Shown piece by piece: positions 34,134-44,430 of a stretch of DNA of 64,000 nucleotides (within the stretch, counting starts at the first letter, position 1; every line of letters starts with the position of its first letter). Under the pieces are notes generated by a model. It was not told the DNA's origin. It made no database searches and worked only from the letters and a program-made list of their open reading frames with translations. The position numbers and the translations under genes are program-made. Source of the DNA: Dipteris shenzhenensis (lineage: Eukaryota; Polypodiophyta; Polypodiopsida; Gleicheniales). Location: assembly GCA_047967505.1 (NCBI GenBank), contig CM106540.1; one strand, given 5' to 3'.

Positions 34134-35075
34134 ATGGCATCCTCTTCCATGTCTGAAAAGGAGTTTTTCAACATTAAAAAGTTTGATGGGACAAACTTTT
34201 CTATGTGGAAAGAACAAATAAGGGATGTGTTTATTCAAAAGAAGCAGATTAAACCCTTGGCAGGGATTGAAGCTAAGCCTGCAAATATGTCTGAGGATGA
34301 TTGGAATGAGTTGGATGCATTAGCAAAATCTACTATTAGACATCATCTTGTAGAGTTAGTTTATTTCATAATAGTAAATGAGCAGACTATGGAAGATTTG
34401 TGGAAGAAATTGTGTGCCACTTATGAGAAGGAAACTGCCTCTAATAAAGTTTACCTCATGAAGAGGTTGTTTGAGCTGCAAATGAAGGAAGGAGTCTCCA
34501 TTGCTTCTCACTTGAATGAAATCAATATTATTTTCAGCCAGCTTCAGGCTCAGAAGATGAATTTTTATGTGGAGACTAAGGCAATATTTCTCTTATGTTC
34601 ATTGCCATCCTCATGGGATACCTTCCGTATAGCTGTCAGTAACTCTGCACCTAGTAGAGTACTGAAATTTGATGATGTTGTGGGTAGCTTGTTGGCCAAG
34701 GAGATTAGACGAAAGTCTATGGATGGCAACAAGCAGGATGCAGCCTCAAATGTGCAAAGGGGCAGATCACAGTTCAAGGGAAAGTCCCAAGAAAGAGGGA
34801 AGTCTCGTAGCAAATCCAGGGCACGGAACATTGAGTGTTACCACTGTGGCAAGAAGGGCCATATGAAAAAGGATTGCTACAAGCTGAAAAGAGAGCAAAA
34901 GGATAAGAAAAAGAATGCAAATTGGGGTGCAAATCAGAAGGAAGAGAGTCCAAGGGAGGACAAAGGAAAAGTGAAGATTGAGGAGATCAATGCAGTCACA
35001 CATGATAGTGACAATGACATTCTCTTCATGTCTAGTTTATCTGCAGAGTTGCTTACCACTTCAGATGATGCATAG
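34134..35075 (+). CDS. Copia C gag polyprotein
   Basis: The frame from the ATG at 34134 (MASSSMSEKEFF) to the TAG at 35075 is open for about 313 residues. It carries the UBN2-type gag block (KKFDGTNFSMWKEQI, LWKKLCATYEKETASNK, LPSSWDTF) and a basic linker. It ends with an intact CCHC zinc knuckle, CYHCGKKGHMKKDC, and an acidic tail. I chose this ATG over the one 8 codons upstream because element A starts at the same place and it opens the family motif. It is the only intact frame of the element. Pol follows in another frame. It would assemble the cytoplasmic particle and bind element RNA. Confidence 0.85.
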   Translation: MASSSMSEKEFFNIKKFDGTNFSMWKEQIRDVFIQKKQIKPLAGIEAKPANMSEDDWNELDALAKSTIRHHLVELVYFIIVNEQTMEDLWKKLCATYEKETASNKVYLMKRLFELQMKEGVSIASHLNEINIIFSQLQAQKMNFYVETKAIFLLCSLPSSWDTFRIAVSNSAPSRVLKFDDVVGSLLAKEIRRKSMDGNKQDAASNVQRGRSQFKGKSQERGKSRSKSRARNIECYHCGKKGHMKKDCYKLKREQKDKKKNANWGANQKEESPREDKGKVKIEEINAVTHDSDNDILFMSSLSAELLTTSDDA

Positions 35076-35079
35076 TCCC

Positions 35080-38000
35080 GGTATTGGATTTAGATTCTGG
35101 TGCTTCATTCCATGTTACTTCCCATAGGGAATGGTTCTCCACTTATGACAGTCGAAATACAGGTTGTGTGCATGCATCTTGGAAATGACTATGCATGTGA
35201 CATAGTCGGAGCAAGTGACATAAAGTTTTCTTTTGCAAATGGGTCTGCATTTATTTTGAAACATGTGAGACATGTGCCTAAGTTGACCAAGAGTCTTATT
35301 TCAGTGGGACAGCTAGATGATGCTGGTTTTCACACCACTTTTGGCTTTCAGAGTTGGAAAATTCACAAGGGCTCTATGCTTTTGGCCAGGGGTGCCAAGT
35401 GTGGGACTTTGTATCCCTTACATGTATCAGGGGTATTTGATCATGTTGTTGCAATAACCGAGTAGCCAAGTACTTCTTTGTGGCATTGCAGGTTGGGGCA
35501 CATGAGCCAGAATGGAATGAAACTCTTATGCCATTTGGGTTATGTACCACATTTGAGTTTCTCTGATTTTGAATTTGATGAGCACTGTCTCTATGGGAAG
35601 TAGACTAAATCAACCCATAAAAGAAGGGGAAAGAAAGAGTTTGAAAAGCTTGATTTGGTGCATTCAGACGTATGTGGTCCCATGCCTACACGATCATTAG
35701 GCGGGGCTGAATACTATGTGACATTCATTGATGATGCTACTAGGAAAGTGTGGGCTCATGCTATAGCTCAGAAGGTGACGTTTCTAGGTATTTCAGAAAT
35801 GGCTGGCCTTGCTTGAGAATCAGTCAGGTAGAACGCTTAAATGCCTACAGACTAACAATGGTGGAGAGTATCTCTCTCATGACTTTCAGTATTTCTATGA
35901 TACACGTGGGATTAAGAGGGAGCTCACATCCCCTCATACTCCAGAGCAAAATCCAGTTGCTAAAAAGATGACGTACCATTCAAGAAAGGTTGCAATGCAT
36001 GCTTTCCAATGCAAGTCTTTCTGGTGGTTTTTGGGCTGAGGAAATGAAGACTACAGTGCATGTGATCAATAGATCACCTAGTAAGACTTTGGATGGTGGT
36101 ATTCCTGAAGAGGCATGGAGTGGCAAGAAGCCCTCTTACTCTCATTTGCATATATTTGGGTGTGAGGCATATGCACATGTGCCGAAAGAGCTTGAAAAGA
36201 AGCTAGATCCTAAGTCTAGGAAATGCATCTTTTTGGGTTATGGTGAAAGTGGAGAGATGGGCTATCATCTCTGGGATCCAGAAGCAAAGAAGATCATGCA
36301 TAGCCATGATGTAGTCTTCAATGAAAAGAAGATGCATAAGGCACCCATGAGGGATGTGGGAATGAGGAGAATCACTTTCCAGGATGTGAATCCACCTACA
36401 TATGTTGATAAGCAGCAAGCTGTCCATGGACCAAATGTACAAGAAATGGTACAACCAAGTACTCGCGTAGGTATACAATCAAGGGTAGATGATGGATTAT
36501 CTATTAGTGGAAATTATGAGCCAAATGTGGCTGATATGCAGGTGGCACAGCAAGCTGAAATGCCCTTGAGAAGATCATCTAGAGTGTCTAGACCTCCTAA
36601 TAGGTTTGTTCTAGGGGTAGACTATGTGATGCTTACTGATTGCGGGGAGCCTTCTTGCTACAGAGAGGCTATAATGCGTGAGGATCAATGCAAGTGGGAG
36701 TATGCTATGCACTCAGAGATGAGTTCACTTATGAAGAATAAGACTTGGGACTTGGTTTCTTTGCCACATGGAAAGAAAGCATTGCCATGTAAATGGGTCT
36801 ACAAAATGAAGGTCACAGGTGACGATGTGCCTAGGTACAAGGCCTGTTTGGTCGCTAAAGGGTTCAAGCAAGAGAAGGGTGTGGACTTTGATGATATATT
36901 CTCTCTGGTTGTGAACATGACCACACTTAGATGCATGCTTGGACTAGTGGCATCAGAGGATATGGAGCTTATGCAAATGGATGTCAAGACAGCTTTCTTG
37001 CATGGGTATTTGCATGAGGAAATTTACATGGTGCAGCCAGAAGGCTTTGAAGAAAAGGGCAAAGAGCATTTAGTTTGCAAGCTAAAGAAGAGTCTTTATG
37101 GTTTAAGCAAGCGCCTAGAGAAAGGTATCAGAAGTTTGATGCTTTCATTCGGTCCCAGGGTTTCAGGAGTGAAATTGATCATTGCCTCTATACTAAAAGG
37201 GCTAAGGATAATAGCCTAATAATCTTGGCACTATATGTGGATGATATGCTATTAGCTAGCAAGAATACTTATGAGCTAGATGCATTAAAGGCCAAGTTGC
37301 ATGAGGCATTTGATATGAAGGATTTGGGACTTGTAGGTCATATTCTTGATATGCACATCATGCATGAGCGGAGTAGGAAACTCCTTTGGCTTTCACAGAA
37401 GGAGTATGTTACAAAAGTATTATAGCGTTTCAATATGGAGGGGGGAAGGCAGTGAGTACTCCATTGCCTCCATATATGAAACTGAGTCATACAGATAGTC
37501 CCAAATTAGATGAGGAGAGGGCCATGATGGCCAAGGTTCCTTATGCATCAGTAGTTGGGAGTCTTATGCATGCTATGATAGCTACTAGACTAGACATTGC
37601 ATTTGCAGTGGGAGTTGTTAGCCGGTATATGGCTAATCCAGGAAAGAGGCATTGGGAGGCAGTTAAGTGCATCATGAGGTACATGAAGGGTACCAAGGAG
37701 ATGTGCATCTGCTTTGGTAGAGAAGACATGCCTGTACTTGGGTACATAGATTCACACTATGCAGGGCATGTGGATAGTAGGAGATCCACTTCTGGTTATG
37801 TGTTCACCTTTATAGGTGGTGTAGTGTTGTGGATGTCTCGCGCACAGAAGTGCATTGCTTTGTCTACCACAGAGGCTGAGTATGTTGCAGCCACAGAGGG
37901 TTGCAAGGAGGCCACATGGCTTGATCGGCTAGTGGGAGATTTGGGGATTCATACAAGTGTACCAACATTGCATAGTGATTCCATGAGTGCTATTCAGCTA

Positions 38001-38192
38001 GCACGAAATCCGGTCTTTCATGCAAAGACCAAACACATTGAGGTCAAGTACCATTTCATCAGGGAGGTACTTGAGGACAAGCGCATAGAGCTTGTCAAGG
38101 TTCATACAGATGATAACCCTGCAGATATGCTGACGAAGAGTCTACCTAGTCAGCAGTTTGAGTATTGTCATGTATTGATGGGCATTGGATAG
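35080..38192 (+). pseudogene. Copia C pol (protease, integrase, RT, RNase H), broken
   Basis: The protease site LDSGASFHVT lies in the -1 frame after gag's stop, followed by a frameshift near 35165. Integrase: the HHCC start LWHCRLGHM, then LDLVHSDVCGP and FIDDATRKVWAH. The second catalytic aspartate is asparagine (TNNGGEY, codon 35854-35856) and the catalytic glutamate is lysine (PVAKK, 35962-35964). The open frame 35990-37219 has IFGCEAYAHVP, RKCIFLGYGE, a linker and RT up to SLYGL. After a frameshift, YVDDM lies at 37234-37248. RNase H spans 37386-38192: GYIDSHYAGHVDSRRSTSGY to DNPADMLTKSLP. It cannot function. Confidence 0.88.
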
Positions 38193-38232
38193 TATGTTCA
38201 CTGGTTGTTCTCGCTTAAAAGCATAGTCCTTT

Positions 38233-38243
38233 AAGTGGGAGGT
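38233..38243 (+). promoter_or_regulatory. Polypurine tract of copia C
   Basis: AAGTGGGAGG directly ahead of the 3' LTR at 38244; the plus-strand primer site in this family. Confidence 0.8.
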
Positions 38244-38414
38244 TGTGGGGGTTAAAGGTCACTGTGCCTTTACCCCAGTTATGTACAATACTCAAACACA
38301 TATATAAATGAATGAAAAAGAAGATTAGGGTGGTTCTGCACCCACCAAAACTTGTGTGGCTCTCTGATTCTCTCTTTCCCTCTTCCATTATTGCTTCTAT
38401 TGAGAGCACTCTCA
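38244..38414 (+). repeat. 3' LTR of copia C (171 bp)
   Basis: Same ends as the 5' LTR with 11 substitutions and no indels. Followed by the target repeat ATCTT. Confidence 0.92.
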
Positions 38415-38419
38415 ATCTT

Positions 38420-40016
38420 TAGTCTTCAGGAAGTATATCCATATCCTTATATTGTAGTCGTCGATCAGTGACATGCAGTAGTAGGAACCACCCAAAGCTT
38501 CCGTCTCCATCTTTCTGCAGAGGTCCATGTGAATGAGCTCTAGAGGAGCCTTTGCCCTGCTGGCCTCTTTAGGAAAGGGCTGCCGATGCTCCTTGCCCAT
38601 CATGCAAGCTTCACATACATCGAGCAGATCTATAATTTCTAGTAGGTCTGCAATCATTCCACTTTTATGCATCTCCTTTAAAGAACTAAGGTTTAGATGA
38701 CCAAACCTCTCATGCCACAGCTTAGTGTTGCTCACATCAGCTCGAGCACTGAAAGCTGAGAGTTTGTAGATGTTGTTGGGTTGTGTACCTTTACTGATGA
38801 CCTTCCCTTAAAGATCCAAAATCTATGTGCCATTCTTATCGAAGTGAACTTTGAGGTCCTGATCTGCTATGATCGTAGAAACAGACAAGAAGTTCCTCTT
38901 GATATCTGGCACATTAAGAACATCGAACAACTGTTTTACAGCTCCATCTAACTTGAGAGCAATCGTACCTTTTCCTTTTGCTGGACATTTTGCATCATTG
39001 TCAACTGCTACTAGGATGTCATTCCCTACTAGATGTAGAGAGGTATACCAATCTTTCCGACTGGTCATGTGGTGCGATGCACCACTGTCAATAATCCAAG
39101 GTTCATCTGCAAGTACATGAACTTCCTCCTCGCAAATCTCCTCAATTGCTACGAACAGCTCTACTGGTACTGCTTGTGCGCTGTTGCTGGACTCTTTCTT
39201 TACTCCGTTCTTCTCACCTGCAATATTCTTCTGGCACTCATTCTGCTTGTGCCCTGCCTTGTTGCAATAGAAGCACTTGATCCTCTTCTTTCTCTTTTTA
39301 TCATCAGAAGAAGACGAATTACCAGAGTGCTTATCCTTACCTTTCTTTGATCTAGCTAAGAAAGCCGAATCTTCTCCAGTCCTCATCTTTTGATGCATCT
39401 CCTCCTCCAGAAGCATTGCGCTGAAATCCTCAAAGTTGAGGGGCGGATTTATGTTCTACATATTCAACGCCATAACAAGATCATCGTACTTTGGTGGGAG
39501 AATCCGTATGCACCTTCATGCTAGATTCTCGTTGGTGATGGTGATGCCAATCGCAGTCATCTGATCGTGCAGATTCTTCACCCTAATGATGCACTTCTCT
39601 GCTGTTTCAGACTCAAACAGTTTCTCGTTCGCGAGTTGAGCCTCCAGATTCTAAATCTGTGTCTGATTCGTGGTGTCGTACTGATTTTTCAAGACTGTCC
39701 ATGCCTCCTCTACTATGGTGACATGTTGAATTAATGACATGAGAGAATCACTTACACTGCATACAATAGAATACAACGCATCTGCATTTCTTCTTGTCCA
39801 CGCGAGAATCTCATCCACAGTTGGTACTATCTATTGTCCTGCATTGACTGGATTCGGTCTCGCAACTGGCTTCATGTCCACCCCAATAGCAGTATCCCAA
39901 AGCTCGTATGCACTTAGGATGGTCTTCATCTTGAACTTCTAGAGTGGATAGTTAGTGCCATCCAACTTTCCGCTTTCACCGAACGTTGGGATTCGCAGTC
40001 TTGTGGGCTGGGCCAT
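38420..40016 (-). pseudogene. Copia D gag, protease and integrase N-terminus
   Basis: Start ATG at 40016 (MAQPTRLRIPTFGESGKL), with LDGTNYPL typical of copia gag, then stops at several points. A 197-residue open stretch (38823-39416) has a basic linker, the zinc knuckle CFYCNKAGHKQNEC and the protease site WIIDSGASHHMTS. A further stretch (38412-38735) has the integrase zinc motif (LWHERFGHLN...CEACMMGKEHR) and the first core aspartate (LIHMDLC). The frame then meets the 3' LTR of element C. It continues at 32533 in the right duplicate. Confidence 0.88.
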
Positions 40017-40074
40017 CTCTCACAATCTGCTTGCAAATAGAAACACACTACCAAATCTTCTTGCTAGAACCCAA

Positions 40075-40086
40075 GCTCTGATACCA
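40075..40086 (-). promoter_or_regulatory. Primer-binding site of copia D
   Basis: GCTCTGATACCA on the + strand, i.e. TGGTATCAGAGC on the minus strand, directly abutting the LTR with no gap. Confidence 0.85.
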
Positions 40087-40801
40087 TGTAAGAAAACAAT
40101 ACGTCTATGCTCAACAGATAATAGGATCTCGTATGCAAGAGAGAAAAGCAGATAGTATGGAGAATCAATAATTTGATTACTGTAAAACTAATACAATAGA
40201 TGGTGCTGCCTCCTAGCCGTGTGCTCCTGTGTGAAAAGCTTTGATGGCATGCTGGAAACAGTAGAGGACAGAGGCTGGATGCTGAGGAATTAGGGTTGTT
40301 GTAGCTAGTGATGATAATGGGCTTCACGGCTTGCTCTTATATAGCCGCCAGTCGTAGTTGGTTAGACTTAATTGGGAGACCAACCCAATCTGCCCAAACT
40401 AGCCGACTCGAGGTCAGCCATCAACCACATGAGAACCGTGGCATAGAATAGAGCAACTAACCTATGGACTCTGTTCAGCCCACAGCCATCCAGGATCATC
40501 TGGGGCTCCAAACGAACCCCGCAGCCTGAGAGTGGGTTGCCCCGAGAAATGCTCCGCCTACCCTCAATGCAGTCAGCCATGGGATGTCTTCTTGCACTTG
40601 CATGTAGCCTAGTTGGCAGTGTGCCAACTCTATCTGAAGCCGTCCAGCCATCAGGCCACACATGGCCCCCATCTGATGTCCAAACTAGGACCTACCGGAT
40701 AACCGAGCTGCTCAAATGCCTTCTCCTCATATGGGGGGCTTACAAGTAGAGTTAGCTGGTTCTCGTGTAGTTACACGAGAGTGGAGCATTGATATCTAAC
40801 A
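40087..40801 (-). repeat. 5' LTR of copia D
   Basis: 715 bp, TGTAAG...CTAACA on the + strand, followed by the target repeat ATAAG at 40802-40806. It is clearly diverged from 23859-24588. Confidence 0.88.
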
Positions 40802-40806
40802 ATAAG

Positions 40807-41810
40807 TTGGTCTTGCTATACTAAGGCTCTATGGGAGATTATTTGTATCTTGCTTGGGATATTATTTCGATCTTGGTGCTTCCCTTTTGTGTTTCATCAT
40901 GGTGAATATTCCAATGTTTCGAGGACCCAAGGGGAAGGCCCAGAGTCTTATCTTTGGGATTTTGTTTGATGATGCCAGCTTTTTGAATGGTCCATGAAGG
41001 ATTGGCCAGAGATTTTGCCCAATTTTCTTGAAGGTGTAGCCTTGAGTTAGCATGAGACCTTTTCGGACTCTACCAAGGAGGACTGGGACCAAGTTGTGGC
41101 TACAATGAAGTAGAGATTTGGGACAGTGGAGTTGCCAAATGCTTTGATGTTACAGTTGGACCAGTTCGACAAATTATGTAAGGGCATCTTTGCGAGCTAT
41201 GGCATCTACATCATCGGCCCCTTAAAGTCTCTTAGGTATGGAGCACTTAAAGATGAGCAAATTTGTGATGGATTTGGAGCCTTGTCTTCACTCGCAAGTA
41301 ATGAGTAAATATACAACAACATATGTGGAGGCACTCTGTATTGTAATCAAGAAGGAATCTTCTCTATAGATCAAATCCTCTTTTGTGTCTTCACCAGCTT
41401 CAACTTCTAAGGTGGAGGTAATCGTCAGAACACCTCAAGTACCAAAGTCCTCTATGTTAGATCATAATATCTCCCAATTGATGGAGGAGTTTGCTAATTT
41501 GAAATTGCATGTGGTGAGGATAGGCCTCGAGGTCAATTGCTATGAATGTAATCAAATAGGTCACTATGTCCTTGAGTGTCCTAGATTGACAAAGAAAGAA
41601 CAAAAAAAAGTATCCTTGATAGAAGCTTATTTAGGGGATGAGGAAAAAGAGGTAATGATGGCTAAACAAGGGTGTGGTAAAGAAAAAGAAGAAGAAGAAA
41701 GTAAGGAAGAAGTAGATGAGGACCATCAGGAAGAGGAACACTGTAGTAAGAAAAAGAAGGTATCTAGAACTCATCTAGAAGGAGAATCAGCTAGTTATAC
41801 TTTCCTTTAG
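40807..41810 (+). pseudogene. Gypsy F gag, C-terminal part
   Basis: After D's insertion site the F sequence resumes with many stops. An open frame at 41385-41810 holds a CCHC zinc knuckle, CYECNQIGHYVLEC (41538-41579), and a lysine/glutamate-rich tail. This is the nucleocapsid end of a gypsy gag. The N-terminal capsid-like part cannot be read as one frame. Confidence 0.75.
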
Positions 41811-41833
41811 GACAAGGCATTGAAAGCTATGAC

Positions 41834-42442
41834 TTGTTGTTTGACCTTAAAGAGAAGGAAGCTCATATCACCTTTGGTCAGTTACTTGCTTTGTCTCTAA
41901 AACTATGGAAAGAATGGGGAAATCTAGCAAGCATAAGGGTAGCAAAGAAGAAAAATAAGAAAGGTGTCATTCCTGTTGTTCAAAAGGTAGATATAGATGG
42001 TGATGATGTACCTGTGGTTGATGTGATCATTGATGATCCACTAATTTCTAATGTTTACATTGATGGAGGGGCATCAATTAATGTCATGAGTGAGAAGACC
42101 ATGATAGATGCTGATTTAAAATACTCTAGTACTATCTCTCCATATCGCATCAAATTGGCTGACAACACTAGGGCAAAGACCTTGGGAGTTGTGAAGAATC
42201 TAGAAGTAGATGTATGTGGAATTTTTGTGCTGATTACTTTTCAGGTGATCCCTACCAAGCGAGATGCATGTGCCTATCCATTGATTCTAGGAAGGCCTTG
42301 GCTATCCAAGGTGAAAGTTGTTCAAAAGTGGGATATTGGGGAATTGATTTGTAGGGAAATGATAAGAAGTTGTGCTACAACATCAAAAGCTACGAAAAGA
42401 AAGTGGTCAAGGAGGAGTCTTCAACATCAGCTCAATATCTGA
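41834..42442 (+). pseudogene. Gypsy F aspartic protease region
   Basis: A 202-residue frame contains VYIDGGASINVMSE (about 42050-42091), where the active site reads DGGAS in place of the common D(S/T)GA. The flap-side motif PLILGRPWL follows near 42280. That spacing is right for a retropepsin fold of the DUF/Asp_protease type in Tat elements. It is separated from gag by a stop at 41808-41810 and from RT by further stops. Confidence 0.75.
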
Positions 42443-42739
42443 CTTAACCAATGAAGAATAAGAGACAGGGTATCTCTTTGAGGAGTCCAACTTAGAGGGT
42501 GAGTGGAAGGATTGGCTTTTGGTCTTTGTCTTGCTGCTAATCAGGAGGAGTCACAAGGGAAAAAGGTGGTGGTACAAGAAGATCCTGTAGAGACACTTCA
42601 TCTGGAGGATGTGGAGCACACTGAATGGCGCGAACACAATGAAAAGATTCTTGGTGATTCTCTATCAGGAAGTGAGAAGCTCTAGTGCTTGGATATGTTA
42701 GATGATTTCCCACATCTCTTTGCAACAAGCTATTCACAA

Positions 42740-44050
42740 TTTTGACCAGTATCTCTTGTGGAACACAAGATTGAGTTGAAGCCAGAAAGAAAGCCATTTG
42801 TGCAATGCTTAAGACGATTGGGGGTGATCCAAGCTCAGGCACTAAAGAAAGAGGTAACATAACTACTTGAGGCTGGATTCATCTTTCCTATTGATGGTTC
42901 AAAATGGATATGTCCAGTAGTTGTCACACCGAAGAAAGGAAATAAGCGGCAGGTTTGTGTGGACTTTCCTCCTTTGAATGCAGGCACTAAGAGGGATCGT
43001 TTTCCTTTGCTATTCCAAGATGAAATACTAGACCAAGTAGCAAGGCATGAGATGTGTTCTGTATGTGATTGGTATTTTGGGTACTTTTAAATTCACATTC
43101 GGGAGGAAGGTCACAAGAAGAAGTCGTTTGTCACACCTTGGGGAGTTTTTGCTTATAGAGTGATGCCTTTTGGGTTGATCAATGCGCCAACTACATTTCA
43201 AAGGTATGAGTCAAGTGCTTGAGCCTTACTTGGGAAAGCTCATAAGGGTGTTTTTGGATGATTTTTGCATTTATTATCGACGTATAGATCACATGGAGAA
43301 GTTAAAGATGGCCTTAGCTAGGATTGATGAAGCAAAAGTGTCTAAATCCTAGAAAGTGTCATTTGGCTTAAATAAAAGTATGCTTGTTGGGGCATATTGT
43401 GTTTGAAGAAGGCTTGCAAATGAATCCTGACAAGTTCAAGCAATCGTGTCATTGCCAAATCTTGACAGTGTGACTAGTGTTCACAAAATTCTAGGAAAGA
43501 GCAAGTATTATCAATGTTTTTGTGATGATTTCATGGAGATAGTGCATCCCATGAACATGTGAATAAGAAAACGAGTTTCTTTCCAATGGGGTGTGGAGCA
43601 ACAAGAGTCTTTTCAATAACTTAAGGAGGCCATGAGTAAGGGCCCAATATTGAAGCCCCTTGACTGGTCCCATGACTTTTATGTAAATCCAAGTGTATCT
43701 TTGCATTCAGTTGGTGCAGTATTACTACAAAGAGGAGAGGCAGGTAGAATGCAACCCATCTATTATACCAACCGTCAATAGCTTAAAGAGGTGGAAATAG
43801 GGTATGAAGAAATGGAGCAGCAAGCTCTCTCTTTGGTGTTTTCAGTCAGAAAGTTTCAATCCTATTTATTGCCTCGACCATCCTTTTTCCTTGCTTCTCA
43901 GTCTATATTAGCATATCCAGTTTGCAAGCCTAATCCTGAGGGAGATTTCCAAAATGGTTGTAAGAGATTCAAGAGTTCTCTTTCTCTTTTGACATTAAAA
44001 GTACCACTAGGTCCACTATGGCAGATTTTCTCACATGACGGGAGGATCTA
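42740..44050 (+). pseudogene. Gypsy F reverse transcriptase and RNase H
   Basis: RT blocks: WICPVVVTPKKGNKRQVCVD, FPPLNAGTKRDRFPLLFQD, VFAYRVMPFGLINAPTTFQR and the catalytic VFLDDF (43248-43265, usually YxDD). Several frameshifts and stops interrupt (for example at 42860, 43088 and 43226). RNase H follows from about 43680 with HSVGAVLLQ, MQPIYYTNRQ and EEMEQQALSLVFSVRKF. It would copy element RNA into DNA if intact. Confidence 0.8.
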
Positions 44051-44107
44051 GGAGAAGAAAAGAAGGGTAAGGAGGACATTAAGGATGAAAGGGAGGCACC
44101 ACCAAAA

Positions 44108-44430
44108 GATGTTGTTTTGTATTTTGATGGGGCTTTTAGTCCTTCATGCCAACAAGGAGCCGGGGGTATGGTCTTGATGAATTTTGAAGGTCAAGCGGTA
44201 TGGGCAAGAGGAAAAGAGCTTCCATGTATCACAACTAATAATGTAGTTGACTCTAATGCTTTGATTCTTGTTTGGAGGTTTGTCTTAAAAGTCAAGTTAA
44301 AGAATTGGAAGTAAGAGGAGATTCTCAACTTATTATAAAGAAAATGCAAGGGCATTACAAGACAAGAAATCCTGATTTGAAAGAGCTTAATCAAAAAACT
44401 ATGGCACTATGTAGTCAATTTGATTTTTGA
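44108..44430 (+). pseudogene. Gypsy F additional RNase H (aRNH)
   Basis: VLYFDGAFSPSCQQGAGGMV followed by a TTNN..D..ALI block and, after a frameshift, LEVRGDSQLIIKKM. This is a second RNase HI-type fold between RNase H and integrase. Such a dual RNase H is known from Tat-lineage (Ogre/Retand-like) gypsy elements, which supports the lineage call. One frameshift near 44310 disrupts it. Confidence 0.75.

Larger units (their letters stand above)
29983..35508. repeat. Right copy of the 5.5-kb tandem duplication
   Basis: It corresponds base for base to 24471-29982 with net +14 bases from small indels (+2, +2, +2, +2, +5, -3, +4). After CATGAGCC at 35508 the parent element C continues (AGAATGG), whereas the left copy joins D's LTR. 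Confidence 0.9.
32534..38414 (+). mobile_element. Full-length Ty1/copia element C (5.88 kb), coding-dead
   Basis: Two 171-bp LTRs (32534-32704 and 38244-38414) are flanked by ATCTT at 32529-32533 and 38415-38419. It has a tRNA-Met primer-binding site, a leader of about 1.4 kb, gag, protease, integrase, RT, RNase H and a polypurine tract just before the 3' LTR. The protease-integrase-RT-RNase H order makes it Ty1/copia. The LTRs differ at 11 of 171 positions. It sits in the integrase gene of copia D in opposite orientation. Confidence 0.93.
23859..40801 (-). mobile_element. Ty1/copia element D, inserted in F and itself interrupted
   Basis: Complete LTRs of about 0.72 kb bound it: 23859-24588 (3') and 40087-40801 (5'). 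Target-site duplications ATAAG lie at 23854-23858 and 40802-40806. The minus-strand primer-binding site is at 40075-40086, and a run of G (C on the + strand) at 24589-24595 forms the polypurine tract. The gag-pol reading is continuous across the family C insertion: YFLKTKD before it and AFSKFKE after it. A 5.5-kb tandem duplication inside D doubles its pol 3' half. About 20 differences in the first 195 LTR bases suggest an old insertion. Confidence 0.9.

Noticed and set aside
35060-35110. Programmed frameshift between gag and protease in copia C
   Set aside because: A stop and a -1 frame change are present in both duplicates, but no slippery heptamer or stable downstream structure is evident, and most plant copia elements use one continuous frame. 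Decay explains it better.
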